The position numbers and the translations under genes were made by a program. From positions 1 to 53,058 of the forward strand of contig CANIEC010000013.1 in the NCBI GenBank assembly GCA_947466085.1: a DNA stretch of 53,058 bases, written 5' to 3'. This DNA is from Rhodospirillales bacterium (GTDB lineage Bacteria; Pseudomonadota; Alphaproteobacteria; Reyranellales; Reyranellaceae). The notes under the pieces are model-generated. The model was not told the origin of the DNA, did not search any database, and worked only from the letters and a program-made list of their open reading frames with translations. Positions within the stretch are counted from its first letter, which is position 1; each line of letters starts with the position of its first letter. Below, piece after piece: positions 46,025-53,058 of this stretch.

Positions 46025-47382
46025 GCAGCGAGGCCGAACTGCTCGACGAGGTAACGCCGGAACTCGTCCGGCGTGTCGAGGCAGCCCTCGCCGAGAACAG
46101 GCCGGAAGAGGCGCGGGAGCTTCTGGGCGACCTCAGCGCGTCCGGCCAGGCTTCGATTCTCGAGCAGATATCGGAGGACGAGCGCGACAAGCTGATCGGC
46201 ATCCTCAAGGGCGACCTCGATCCCGAGGCTCTGACCGAACTCGACGAGGAAGTTCTAGAGCACGTTCTCGAACAGCTCGACAGCAAGGAGATCGCGGCTG
46301 CCGCTCGCGAACTCGAGGCCGACGATGCCGCCAACCTCCTCGAGGATCTGACGGAAGAAGAGCGGCAAGAAGTCCTGGCGGAGCTGCCGGCCGAGGAACG
46401 CGCGGACATCGAGCGCGCCCTGGCCTATCCCGAGTACACGGCCGGGCGGCTCATGCAGAGTTCGCTGGTCAAGGTTGCCGACGACTGGACCGTGGGCCAG
46501 GTCATCGACTATTGCCGCGAGGCGACCGACCTGCCCGACGACGTGTACGACATCTTCGTCGTCGATGGGGACGGTCGCCTGCGCGGTTCGGTGCCGCTCG
46601 GCCGCATGCTGCGCACCAAGCGGCCCATTCCGATCGTCGACATCGTCGATCCCGATATCCCATCACTGCCGGCGATGGCCGAGCAGGCGGAGGTGGCGCA
46701 CGTCTTCCGCGACAAGAACCTGGTCTCGTGTCCGGTCGTCGACGATGACGGGCGGCTGCAGGGCGTGATCATGGTCGACGACGTCGTCGACGTGATCGAC
46801 GAGGAGGCGGAAGAGGACCTGCTCATGATGGGCGGCGTCGGTTCCGACGACATGCACGCCGATACCGTGCGCACCGCCCGGCTGCGCGCGCCCTGGCTGT
46901 TGGTCAATGTCGCCACCGCCCTGGTCGCGTCCTGCGTGATCGGCCAGTTCGAAGACACGATCGAGAAGATCGTGATCCTGGCAGTCCTCATGCCGATCGT
47001 CGCGTCGATGGGGGGCAATGCCGGCATTCAGACCGTCACCGTGACGGTCCGCGCCTTGGCCATGGGCGAGCTCACCCCGGCAAATGTGCTGCGCTTCGTC
47101 GGCAAGGAGGCGATGGTCGGCAGCCTCAACGGGCTGCTGTTCGCGGCGATCCTCGCCGTGGGCGTGATCGTTGTGTTCCAGGATTGGCGGCTGGGGGGCG
47201 TCATTGCCGCCGCCATGGTCTGCAATCTGATGGCCGCGGCGCTGGCCGGGGCCCTGATCCCGCTCGGCCTGCAGAAGTTCGGCGTCGATCCCGCCGTCTC
47301 CTCGACGGTGTTCCTGACCATGGTTACCGACGTGACCGGCTTCCTCACCTTCCTCGGCCTGGCGACGATCTTCCTGCTTTGA
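46021..47382 (+). CDS. mgtE: MgtE-type magnesium transporter
   Basis: Inner-membrane Mg2+ channel/transporter of 453 aa. The N-terminal superhelical domain (about residues 10-130) has EEVLEHVLEQLDSKEIA and LAELPAEERADIERAL. A CBS pair (about 135-260) contains YPEYTAGRLMQSSLVKV and ends VDDVVDVIDEEAEEDLL. Five membrane helices fill the C-terminal third, with MPIVASMGGNAGIQTVTVTV forming the pore signature. The ATG overlaps the maeB stop. No Mg2+ riboswitch is possible in this coupled arrangement. Confidence 0.95.
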   Translation: MSSEAELLDEVTPELVRRVEAALAENRPEEARELLGDLSASGQASILEQISEDERDKLIGILKGDLDPEALTELDEEVLEHVLEQLDSKEIAAAARELEADDAANLLEDLTEEERQEVLAELPAEERADIERALAYPEYTAGRLMQSSLVKVADDWTVGQVIDYCREATDLPDDVYDIFVVDGDGRLRGSVPLGRMLRTKRPIPIVDIVDPDIPSLPAMAEQAEVAHVFRDKNLVSCPVVDDDGRLQGVIMVDDVVDVIDEEAEEDLLMMGGVGSDDMHADTVRTARLRAPWLLVNVATALVASCVIGQFEDTIEKIVILAVLMPIVASMGGNAGIQTVTVTVRALAMGELTPANVLRFVGKEAMVGSLNGLLFAAILAVGVIVVFQDWRLGGVIAAAMVCNLMAAALAGALIPLGLQKFGVDPAVSSTVFLTMVTDVTGFLTFLGLATIFLL

Positions 47383-47407
47383 GGTATCGTTCCGGCGGAG
47401 GTCGTCC

Positions 47408-47851
47408 ATGTCGGCAATCTTGCGCCTGGTGGCTGCATTTGTCCTGATGCTGGGCGCTTCGGCGGTGCAGGCGCAGAACAAGGTGCCGTCGGACCGTGCG
47501 CTGGAAGCGCTGGTGAAGAGTTCGCTGCTGACCCTCAACGACGCCAACGTGACCGGAAACTATTCCGTGCTGCACGCCAAGCTGTCCAAGCCGTTTCGCC
47601 AGCAATTCTCGCCGGAGATGCTCAAGGAGACGTTCAAGGAGTTCAGCCAGGGCAACGCCGATTTCGATATCATCGCCGCCATGAAGCCGGCCTATGTGCC
47701 GCCACCGCTTGTGGACGGTGACGGCAAACTGGTGGTGAAGGGCGGCTTTCCCACGGAGCCGTCGCGCCTCCTCTTCGAGTTGGAGTTCATCCCGTCGGAC
47801 GGCGAGTGGAAGCTGATCCGAATACAGGTCAAGCTGGGCTCCAGGTCCTGA
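47408..47851 (+). CDS. Small exported protein of unknown function
   Basis: Predicted 147-aa protein with a Sec signal peptide (MSAILRLVAAFVLMLGASAVQA). The mature part begins QNKVPSDRALEALVKSSLLTLNDAN and has YSVLHAKLSKPFRQQFSPEML, then a C-terminal LLFELEFIPSDGEWKLIRIQVKL. The pattern (small alpha part followed by a strand ending WKLIRIQV) recalls NTF2-like or DUF4019-type periplasmic domains, but I cannot assign it. It lies 25 nt after mgtE and 27 nt before the isovaleryl-CoA dehydrogenase. Confidence 0.75.
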   Translation: MSAILRLVAAFVLMLGASAVQAQNKVPSDRALEALVKSSLLTLNDANVTGNYSVLHAKLSKPFRQQFSPEMLKETFKEFSQGNADFDIIAAMKPAYVPPPLVDGDGKLVVKGGFPTEPSRLLFELEFIPSDGEWKLIRIQVKLGSRS

Positions 47852-47878
47852 TCCAGTTCATCAACAGGTAAGACAAAA

Positions 47879-49051
47879 ATGATCCCGAATGCGATGCCCC
47901 CGTTCGACTTTGGCCTGGGTGAGACCGCCGATGCGCTTCGCGACCAGGTCCAGCGCTTCGCCTCGGCCGAGGTCGCGCCGATCGCCGCCGAGATCGACAA
48001 GACCGACCGGTTCCCGCGCGAGCTGTGGCCGAAGATGGGCGAACTTGGCCTGCACGGCATCACCGTCGAGGAGGAGTTCGGCGGATCGGGCCTCGGCTAT
48101 CTCGAACACGTCATCGCGGTCGAGGAGATCAGCCGCGCCTCCGCGGCGGTCGGCCTGAGCTACGGCGCGCATTCCAACCTCTGCATCAACCAGATCCGCC
48201 GCACCGGCACCGACGAGCAGAAGAAGCGCTTCCTGCCTAAGCTGATCTCCGGCGAGCATGTCGGCAGCCTCGCCATGAGCGAATCGGGTGCCGGGTCCGA
48301 TGTCGTGTCGATGAAGCTGCGGGCCGAGAAGAAGGGCGACCGCTACGTCCTGAACGGCACCAAGATGTGGATCACCAACAGCCCCGATGCGCAGCTGATC
48401 GTGGTCTATGCCAAGACCGATCCGGCGGCCGGCTCGCGCGGCATCACGACCTTCATCGTCGAGACCGATCGCAAGGGCTTCAAGGTCGCACAGAAGCTCG
48501 ACAAGATGGGCATGCGCGGCTCCTCGACCGGCGAGCTGGTCTTCGAGGATTGCGAGATTCCCGAGGAGAACGTGCTGGGCGCGGTGGGCAAGGGCGTCAA
48601 CGTGCTGATGAGCGGGCTCGACTACGAGCGCGCCGTGCTGGCGGCGGGCCCGATCGGCATCATGCAGGCGGCGATGGACATCGTCGTGCCCTATGTCCAC
48701 GAGCGCAAGCAGTTCGGCCAGGCGATCGGCGAGTTCCAACTGGTGCAGGGCAAGCTTGCGGACATGTACACCACGATGAACGCCTGCAAGGCATATGTGT
48801 ACGCCGTCGCCAAGGCCTGCGACCGCGGCCAGACCACGCGGAAGGACTCGGCCGGCGCGATCCTCTATGCCGCCGAGAAGGCAACGATGGTGGCTCTCGA
48901 CGCCATCCAGCTGCTGGGCGGCAACGGCTACATCAACGACTACCCGACCGGGCGCCTGCTGCGCGACGCCAAGCTCTACGAGATCGGCGCCGGCACCAGC
49001 GAAATCCGCCGCATGCTGATCGGCCGCGAGCTGTTCGCCGAAACCGCCTGA
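47879..49051 (+). CDS. ivd: Isovaleryl-CoA dehydrogenase
   Basis: FAD acyl-CoA dehydrogenase of 390 aa in leucine degradation, making 3-methylcrotonyl-CoA and passing electrons to EtfAB. FAD/substrate loops are [15 protein letters not shown] and [17 protein letters not shown]. The subclass is shown by the catalytic base: E250 in [13 protein letters not shown] is present, while the usual site near the C-terminus reads [14 protein letters not shown] with no glutamate. That is the isovaleryl-CoA dehydrogenase arrangement. Methylcrotonyl-CoA carboxylase genes are not next to it. TetR and acyl-CoA synthetase genes follow. Confidence 0.9.
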   Translation: MIPNAMPPFDFGLGETADALRDQVQRFASAEVAPIAAEIDKTDRFPRELWPKMGELGLHGITVEEEFGGSGLGYLEHVIAVEEISRASAAVGLSYGAHSNLCINQIRRTGTDEQKKRFLPKLISGEHVGSLAMSESGAGSDVVSMKLRAEKKGDRYVLNGTKMWITNSPDAQLIVVYAKTDPAAGSRGITTFIVETDRKGFKVAQKLDKMGMRGSSTGELVFEDCEIPEENVLGAVGKGVNVLMSGLDYERAVLAAGPIGIMQAAMDIVVPYVHERKQFGQAIGEFQLVQGKLADMYTTMNACKAYVYAVAKACDRGQTTRKDSAGAILYAAEKATMVALDAIQLLGGNGYINDYPTGRLLRDAKLYEIGAGTSEIRRMLIGRELFAETA

Positions 49052-49063
49052 CGGACGACGGGT

Positions 49064-49092
49064 TTGACCGGGCGAAGGCTTTTTCGTACACA
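49064..49092 (+). promoter_or_regulatory. Predicted sigma-70 promoter of the TetR/acyl-CoA synthetase pair
   Basis: TTGACC (49064-49069) and TACACA (49087-49092) are separated by exactly 17 bp, 20 bp before the regulator ATG. The -10 box is the left arm of the palindrome at 49087-49099. Confidence 0.6.
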
Positions 49093-49099
49093 GTGTGTA
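49087..49099. promoter_or_regulatory. Candidate TetR operator overlapping the -10 box
   Basis: TACAC-AGT-GTGTA is a perfect 5-3-5 palindrome, extending to 49085-49101 with one mismatch. It lies directly before the TetR-family gene and over its -10 box, the layout expected for autorepression. Confidence 0.6.
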
Positions 49100-49112
49100 T
49101 GAAAGGCCTTCG

Positions 49113-49736
49113 ATGCCGCGCTATCTGACCGAACAGGACATCGCCGATTTCCGCGCCGAGCTGTGCCGGGTCGCGACCGAACGGTTCGCCCGCTTCGGCT
49201 ATGAGGGCGTCACCATGCGCCAGCTCGCCGAGGCGTTGGGCTGCAGCCCCAAGACGCCCTATCGCTATTTCAAGGACAAGGCTGACATCCTGGCGACGGT
49301 GCGGGCGGAGGCCTTTGCGCGCTTCGCCGACACGCTCGAAGCCGCGGCGGCGGAGGGCGAGGGGCCGCTCGACAAGGCCCGCCGCGTGGGGGACGCCTAT
49401 CTGCGGTTCGCCGATGAGCATCCGCATGCCTATCGCATCATGTTCGAGATCGACCAGCCGATCGGCGACGAGCATCCCGACCTGCTGCGCGAATCGAAGC
49501 GGGCCCGCACCTTCGTGACCCAGCAGGCGGAAGAGATGGTGAAGGCCGGGTTGATCGACGCCGATCCGCTGCTGTTCGGCTGGTCGATGTGGGCCGCCAC
49601 GCACGGGCTGGTCATGCTGAAGCAGGCGGGCATGCTCGATCACGGGCCCGATATCCGGGCGCTCGCCGGCTATCACGGTACGCTGATGTTCAAGGGTGCG
49701 CTCGCGCCACCCGAAAAGAAGGGAGGAAAGAAATGA
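49113..49736 (+). CDS. TetR/AcrR family transcriptional regulator
   Basis: Regulator of 207 aa. The N-terminal helix-turn-helix (about residues 18-60: VATERFARFGYEGVTMRQLA, then LGCSPKTPYRYFKDK) is typical. The C-terminal ligand domain resembles the WHG-type TetR group (HPHAYRIMFEIDQP). I chose the ATG at 49113 with AAAGG upstream; a GTG at 49095 would run into the palindrome. Its stop overlaps the acyl-CoA synthetase start (ATGA). It probably represses itself and that gene in response to an acyl-CoA or fatty acid; this is inference. Confidence 0.9.
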   Translation: MPRYLTEQDIADFRAELCRVATERFARFGYEGVTMRQLAEALGCSPKTPYRYFKDKADILATVRAEAFARFADTLEAAAAEGEGPLDKARRVGDAYLRFADEHPHAYRIMFEIDQPIGDEHPDLLRESKRARTFVTQQAEEMVKAGLIDADPLLFGWSMWAATHGLVMLKQAGMLDHGPDIRALAGYHGTLMFKGALAPPEKKGGKK

Positions 49737-51268
49737 GCGCAGGCGTTACGGCGGGCGAGAGATTCCGGAGCTGGGCCGAGATCCAGGCAAATGCCGCGCG
49801 CGCGGCCGGCGGGCTGGAGGCGCTCGGCGTCGCAGAGAATGGCAGCGTCGCCCTGATGTTGCGCAACGACTTCGCGACCTTCGAGGTCAACATGGCGGCC
49901 AGCCAGATCGGCGCCTATGCCGTGCCGATCAACTGGCACTTCACGCCCGAGGAGGCCAACTACATCCTGCGCGACAGTGGCGCGAGCGTGCTGGTGGCGC
50001 ATACCGACCTGCTGGCGCAGATCGCCGGTGGCGTGCCCGAGGGTGTGCGGGTCTTCGCCGTACCGACGCCCGACGAGATCGCCGGCGCCTTCGGTGTGCC
50101 TGCCGAGAAGCGTCACGTGCCGGCGGGCGCCGAGGCCTGGGACGGGTTCGTCGCGGCCTCCGCGCCGCGCACCGCGCCGCCGCGGCCTTCGCGCGGCAGC
50201 ATGATCTACACCTCCGGCACGACCGGGCGGCCCAAGGGCGTGCGGCGCCAGCCGAGCACGCCCGAACAGCAGGCCGCGGGCGCGCAGGAAGCCGCTTTGT
50301 TCTGGGGCCTGAAGCCCGATCCCGCGATCGTCGTCCTGATGAACGGCCCGATGTACCACTCCGCGCCGGCGGCCTACGGCATGGCGAGCGCGCGCCTTGG
50401 CCTGCACATGGTGCTGCAGCCGCGCTTCGAGGCGGAGGACATGCTACGCCTGATCGCGGCGCACGGGATCACCCACATGCACATCGTGCCGACCATGTTC
50501 GTCCGCCTGCTGCGCCTGCCGGCGGAAGTCCGGGCGCGCCATGACGTCTCGTCGCTCGGCTTCGTCAGCCACGGCGCCGCGCCCTGCGCGCCCGCCGTGA
50601 AGCGCCAGATGATCGAGTGGTGGGGCCCGGTCATCAACGAGTATTACGGCGCGACCGAGACCGGCGTCGTCGTCTGGCACGGTTCGGAAGAGGCGCTGCG
50701 CAAGCCCGGAACGGTCGGCCGGCTGGTGCCGGGAGGCGTCCTGCGCATCGTCGACGAAGAGGGGCGGGACGTGAAACAGGGGGAGGTCGGCGAGATCTAC
50801 CTGCGCGGTCCCCATCTCTCGGAGTTCACCTACAACAACGACGACGCCAAGCGCCGCGAGGTTGCGCTCGGAGAACTCGTCACGGTCGGCGACGTGGGCT
50901 ACGTCGACGCCGACGGCTTCCTGTTCCTGTGCGACCGCAAGCGCGACATGATCATCTCCGGCGGGGTTAACATCTACCCGGCGGAGATCGAGTCGGCGCT
51001 GATCCAGATGCCGGGTGTCCGCGACTGCGCCGTGTTCGGCATCCCCGACGAGGAATTCGGGGAGCAGATCTGCGCCCATGTCGAGCCAGCCGCCGGCGCC
51101 ACGATCGATGGCGCTTCTGTGCGGGCATACCTGGCTGAGCATCTGGCCCGCTACAAGGTGCCCCGGGTTGTCGAATTCAGCGCCGCACTTCCCCGTGAGG
51201 ATTCGGGCAAGATCTTCAAACGCAAGCTGCGCGCGCCATATTGGGAGAAAGCGGGCCGCAGCATCTGA
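49733..51268 (+). CDS. Acyl-CoA synthetase (AMP-forming, ANL superfamily)
   Basis: Adenylate-forming ligase of 511 aa that activates a carboxylic acid to its CoA thioester. The P-loop is MIYTSGTTGRPKGVRR; the A5 motif is NEYYGATETG; A7 is TVGDVGYVDADGFLFL; the hinge and A8 are DRKRDMIISGGVNIYPAEIE; the A10 lysine is in PREDSGKIFKRKL. Length and motifs fit the medium/long-chain FadD-like group with an unknown acid substrate. GGGAGG precedes the ATG at 49733, which overlaps the TetR stop. Confidence 0.93.
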   Translation: MSAGVTAGERFRSWAEIQANAARAAGGLEALGVAENGSVALMLRNDFATFEVNMAASQIGAYAVPINWHFTPEEANYILRDSGASVLVAHTDLLAQIAGGVPEGVRVFAVPTPDEIAGAFGVPAEKRHVPAGAEAWDGFVAASAPRTAPPRPSRGSMIYTSGTTGRPKGVRRQPSTPEQQAAGAQEAALFWGLKPDPAIVVLMNGPMYHSAPAAYGMASARLGLHMVLQPRFEAEDMLRLIAAHGITHMHIVPTMFVRLLRLPAEVRARHDVSSLGFVSHGAAPCAPAVKRQMIEWWGPVINEYYGATETGVVVWHGSEEALRKPGTVGRLVPGGVLRIVDEEGRDVKQGEVGEIYLRGPHLSEFTYNNDDAKRREVALGELVTVGDVGYVDADGFLFLCDRKRDMIISGGVNIYPAEIESALIQMPGVRDCAVFGIPDEEFGEQICAHVEPAAGATIDGASVRAYLAEHLARYKVPRVVEFSAALPREDSGKIFKRKLRAPYWEKAGRSI

Positions 51269-51276
51269 GGGGTTCC

Positions 51277-51951
51277 ATGGTCGACGACGACGTCACCCTG
51301 TCCGGCAAAATCAAGGGCAAGCTGGTCGACAGCAAGCAGACGTGGGCCGGGGAAGGCCGGCTGCTCACCGGAATGACGGCCGCGCCGTCGGAACGCCTGC
51401 CGCCCGGCCAGCGGCTGGTCGAGACGTGGCCGGTCCTGGACCTGGGCATCAAGCCCGAGATTCCGACGCATGCTTGGCGCCTGTTCGTCGACGGCGAGGT
51501 CGAAGCCCCGGTCACCCTGAAGTGGGACGACTTCAAGGCCCTGCCGAAGACCGAGCTGACCACCGACATCCACTGCGTCACCGCCTGGTCGCGCTATGAC
51601 AACAGGTGGGAGGGTGTGAGCGCCCGCGACCTGATCGCCCTGGTGAAGCCCAAGGCGTCGGCGCAGCACGTGATCTTCCATTCCTACGACACCTACAAGA
51701 CCAACGTGCCGCTGGCCGACTTCGCCGCCAAAGACGTCATGCTGGCGTGGAACTGGAACGGCGAGCCGATCAGCCGCGAGCATGGCGGGCCGCTGCGCGT
51801 CGTGATCCCGAAGCTCTATTTCTGGAAGAGCGCCAAGTGGATCAAGCGGGTCGAATTCTCGGAACTCGACAAGCCGGGCTTCTGGGAAGTGCGCGGTTAT
51901 CACAATTACGGCGATCCGTGGCGCGAACAACGCTACGATGACGAACCTTGA
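51277..51951 (+). CDS. Sulfite-oxidase-like molybdopterin-dependent oxidoreductase
   Basis: Protein of 224 aa made essentially of the molybdopterin-binding SUOX fold. The molybdenum-ligating cysteine lies in TDIHCVTAWSRYDNRWEGV. Other family segments are WRLFVDGEVEAPVTLKWDDF, WNGEPISREHGGPLRVVIPKLYFWKSAKWI and the C-terminal GFWEVRGYHNYGDPWREQRY. No signal peptide is evident, unlike MsrP, so it is probably cytosolic. The substrate is unknown. It starts 8 nt after the acyl-CoA synthetase gene. Confidence 0.9.
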   Translation: MVDDDVTLSGKIKGKLVDSKQTWAGEGRLLTGMTAAPSERLPPGQRLVETWPVLDLGIKPEIPTHAWRLFVDGEVEAPVTLKWDDFKALPKTELTTDIHCVTAWSRYDNRWEGVSARDLIALVKPKASAQHVIFHSYDTYKTNVPLADFAAKDVMLAWNWNGEPISREHGGPLRVVIPKLYFWKSAKWIKRVEFSELDKPGFWEVRGYHNYGDPWREQRYDDEP

Positions 51952-51963
51952 GGGAGGCCTGAC

Positions 51964-52437
51964 ATGGGCGCGCACGATTTCAGCTTCACCGCGATCGACG
52001 GCAAGCCGCTCGACGTGAAGAGCCTGGCGGGCAGGCCGATCCTGCTCGTGAACGTCGCCTCCTATTGCGGGTTCACGCCGCAATACACCGACCTGCAGGC
52101 GCTGCATGAAAACTATGGCCCGCGCGGCCTCGTGGTGCTGGGCGTGCCCTGCAACGATTTCGGCGCGCAGGAGCCCCGCAGCGAGGACGAGATCGCGAAG
52201 TTCTGCGAGTCGATGTACGACGTGACCTTCCCGCTCACGGCGAAGCAGAAGGTGATCGGTCCCGAAGCCCACGCCCTCTACAAGTGGATCGCCGCGGAAG
52301 CGGGCGAAGGCGCCGCGCCCAAGTGGAACTTCCACAAATACCTGATCGGCAAGGACGGCAGCCTGCGGGGCGCCTGGCCGAGCCGCGTGCGGCCGGTTTC
52401 GAGCGAGATCACGTCCGCGATCGAAGCGGAGCTGTAG
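51964..52437 (+). CDS. Glutathione/thioredoxin peroxidase-like protein (Cys type)
   Basis: Thioredoxin-fold peroxidase of 157 aa. The peroxidatic C35 is in NVASYCGFTPQYTDL; the conserved tryptophan is in APKWNFHKYLIGKDG. The family usually reads PCNQFGxQEP; here it is PCNDFGAQEP, so D65 stands at the position of the catalytic-tetrad glutamine. It is a Cys enzyme, not a selenoprotein. Start ATG 51964 follows GGAGG, 12 nt after the preceding gene. Activity with glutathione or thioredoxin cannot be told. Confidence 0.92.
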   Translation: MGAHDFSFTAIDGKPLDVKSLAGRPILLVNVASYCGFTPQYTDLQALHENYGPRGLVVLGVPCNDFGAQEPRSEDEIAKFCESMYDVTFPLTAKQKVIGPEAHALYKWIAAEAGEGAAPKWNFHKYLIGKDGSLRGAWPSRVRPVSSEITSAIEAEL

Positions 52438-52472
52438 AGCCCTTCTGAGCGCGGCAGAATCACCAACACTAA

Positions 52473-52580
52473 CCTCATGCTGAGGAGCGCTCCGTAGGAG
52501 CGCGTCTCGAAGCATGGGCACGAGCACCACGTCTGTTGCCCATCCTTCGAGACGGCCCTTCGGGCCTCCTCAGGATGAGG
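52473..52580. repeat. 108-bp cruciform-like dispersed repeat, copy 2
   Basis: Same length and design as the element at 31295. Outer arms CCTCATGCTGAGGAG and CTCCTCAGGATGAGG pair at 14 of 15; the inner stem CGTCTCGAAG...CTTCGAGACG extends to 17 of 18; side hairpins are GCGCTCC-GTA-GGAGCGC and GGCCC-TTC-GGGCC. It lies between the convergent peroxidase and uracil-DNA glycosylase genes. Confidence 0.8.
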
Positions 52581-52616
52581 TGGGGTGGGCAGTTTGAGGT
52601 GGAGAGACGCTGGCTT

Positions 52617-53058
52617 TCAGATGTCCAACGCGCGACGGACGCCGTTGAAGACCTGGTGGAACATCCCGGTCGTGAGCCGGCCGGTGTTCGTATTGTAGCG
52701 GGAGCAATGATAGCTGTCGGCGAGCATCAGGCCCGTCGGAAGTTCGTGCAGACGGCCATGGATGAACGGGTAGGCGCCCGCCGGCCGTACCGTCAGCGCC
52801 CGCAGGATCTGATCGTGGGCGCCCTTGCCCAGGGCCACGAGTATTCGCAGCTTCGGCATGACGGCGAGTTCGGACTGCAGGAACGGCCGGCAGGCGGTGA
52901 ACTCGACAGGCAACGGCTTGTTCTCGGGCGGCAGGCAGCGCACCGCATTGGCGATGCGGCAGTCGACGAGCTGCAGCCCGTCGTCCGGATCGGCGCGGTA
53001 GGTGCCCTGTGCGAAGCCGAACGTCAGCAGGGTCGAGTACAGGAGGTCTCCGGCATAG
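52617..53058 (-). CDS. Uracil-DNA glycosylase family 5 (UDGb), N-terminus cut by the window edge
   Basis: DNA-repair glycosylase; 146 C-terminal residues are visible and the frame is open to the window edge. Visible motifs are AGDLLYSTLLTFGFAQGTY, LVDCRIANAVRCLPP ENKP-type (the active-site region of family 5), LVALGKGAHDQILRAL and the C-terminal YHCSRYNTNTGRLT. Family 4/5 enzymes carry an iron-sulfur cluster, part of which would lie in the missing N-terminus. An internal GTG at 52943 is not the true start. It converges on the peroxidase gene across the 108-bp repeat. Confidence 0.88.
   Translation of the reverse strand, partial: YAGDLLYSTLLTFGFAQGTYRADPDDGLQLVDCRIANAVRCLPPENKPLPVEFTACRPFLQSELAVMPKLRILVALGKGAHDQILRALTVRPAGAYPFIHGRLHELPTGLMLADSYHCSRYNTNTGRLTTGMFHQVFNGVRRALDI

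Noticed and set aside
52617..52943. A short complete uracil-DNA glycosylase starting at the GTG at 52943
   Set aside because: The frame continues upstream to the window edge with conserved family residues, so the gene is cut by the edge, not short.

Overview
The window is 53 kb of dense, GC-rich (roughly two-thirds GC by eye) bacterial chromosome carrying about 50 protein genes, one tRNA and no sign of plasmid, phage or transposase genes. It points to an alphaproteobacterium: the HIG1-type protein / PduO-type adenosyltransferase / etfBA / 3-hydroxybutyryl-CoA dehydrogenase order, an ATP12-type F1 assembly chaperone, a NadQ-type NAD regulator, and a class II ribonucleotide reductase all fit that class. 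Orphan TctC/Bug-type solute-binding proteins and an M81 (MlrC-like) protein suggest an environmental Reyranella-like or related Rhodospirillales/Hyphomicrobiales organism; the genus is inference only.

Layout. 1-5.7 kb: an IclR-regulated accessory catabolic block (truncated unknown gene, IclR, TctC-type binding protein, TauD-type dioxygenase, HAD phosphatase, flavin amine oxidase), then a HIG1-type membrane protein and cob(I)alamin adenosyltransferase. 5.9-11.6 kb: etfB-etfA-hbd, an M81 protein, an Old Yellow Enzyme homologue and a small secreted protein. 11.7-15.2 kb, minus strand: tlpA-like, nadQ, nadA, nadC with a clear regulated promoter. 15.2-20.6 kb: argH, lysA and a large TIGR02302-type membrane protein with a Gln-Gly repeat. 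20.8-22.9 kb: hpt and a zinc-ribbon membrane protein on the minus strand, diverging from plsC. 23-26.4 kb: adenosylcobalamin-dependent ribonucleotide reductase nrdJ interrupted by an intein. 26.4-31.2 kb: panE, a second TctC-type protein, a DegP-like protease and rarA. 31.4-34.9 kb: L,D-transpeptidase and alpha/beta hydrolase (minus), RluC-type pseudouridine synthase (plus). 34.9-38.7 kb: AsmA-like, ATP12 chaperone, and a PEP mutase / phosphonopyruvate hydrolase family enzyme. 38.7-43.5 kb: pccB, a two-TM protein, pccA, acylphosphatase and convergent lipB. 43.5-47.9 kb: tRNA-Leu(GAG), maeB, mgtE and a small secreted protein. 47.9-53 kb: isovaleryl-CoA dehydrogenase, TetR regulator, acyl-CoA synthetase, sulfite-oxidase-like protein, glutathione peroxidase-like protein and a truncated family 5 uracil-DNA glycosylase.

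How it fits together. Acyl-CoA oxidation recurs: isovaleryl-CoA dehydrogenase would pass electrons to EtfAB, hydroxyacyl-CoA dehydrogenase and an acyl-CoA synthetase are present, and PccAB takes up propionyl-CoA. Adenosylcobalamin is a second thread: the adenosyltransferase makes the cofactor that NrdJ needs and that the methylmalonyl-CoA mutase step after PccAB would need. The most notable items are the intein placed directly before the NrdJ active-site cysteine, the paired operators overlapping the nadA promoter, two 108-bp cruciform-like repeats 21 kb apart, a TetR operator sitting on a -10 element, and the putative phosphonopyruvate hydrolase. I did not find a clearly unprecedented multi-gene system.
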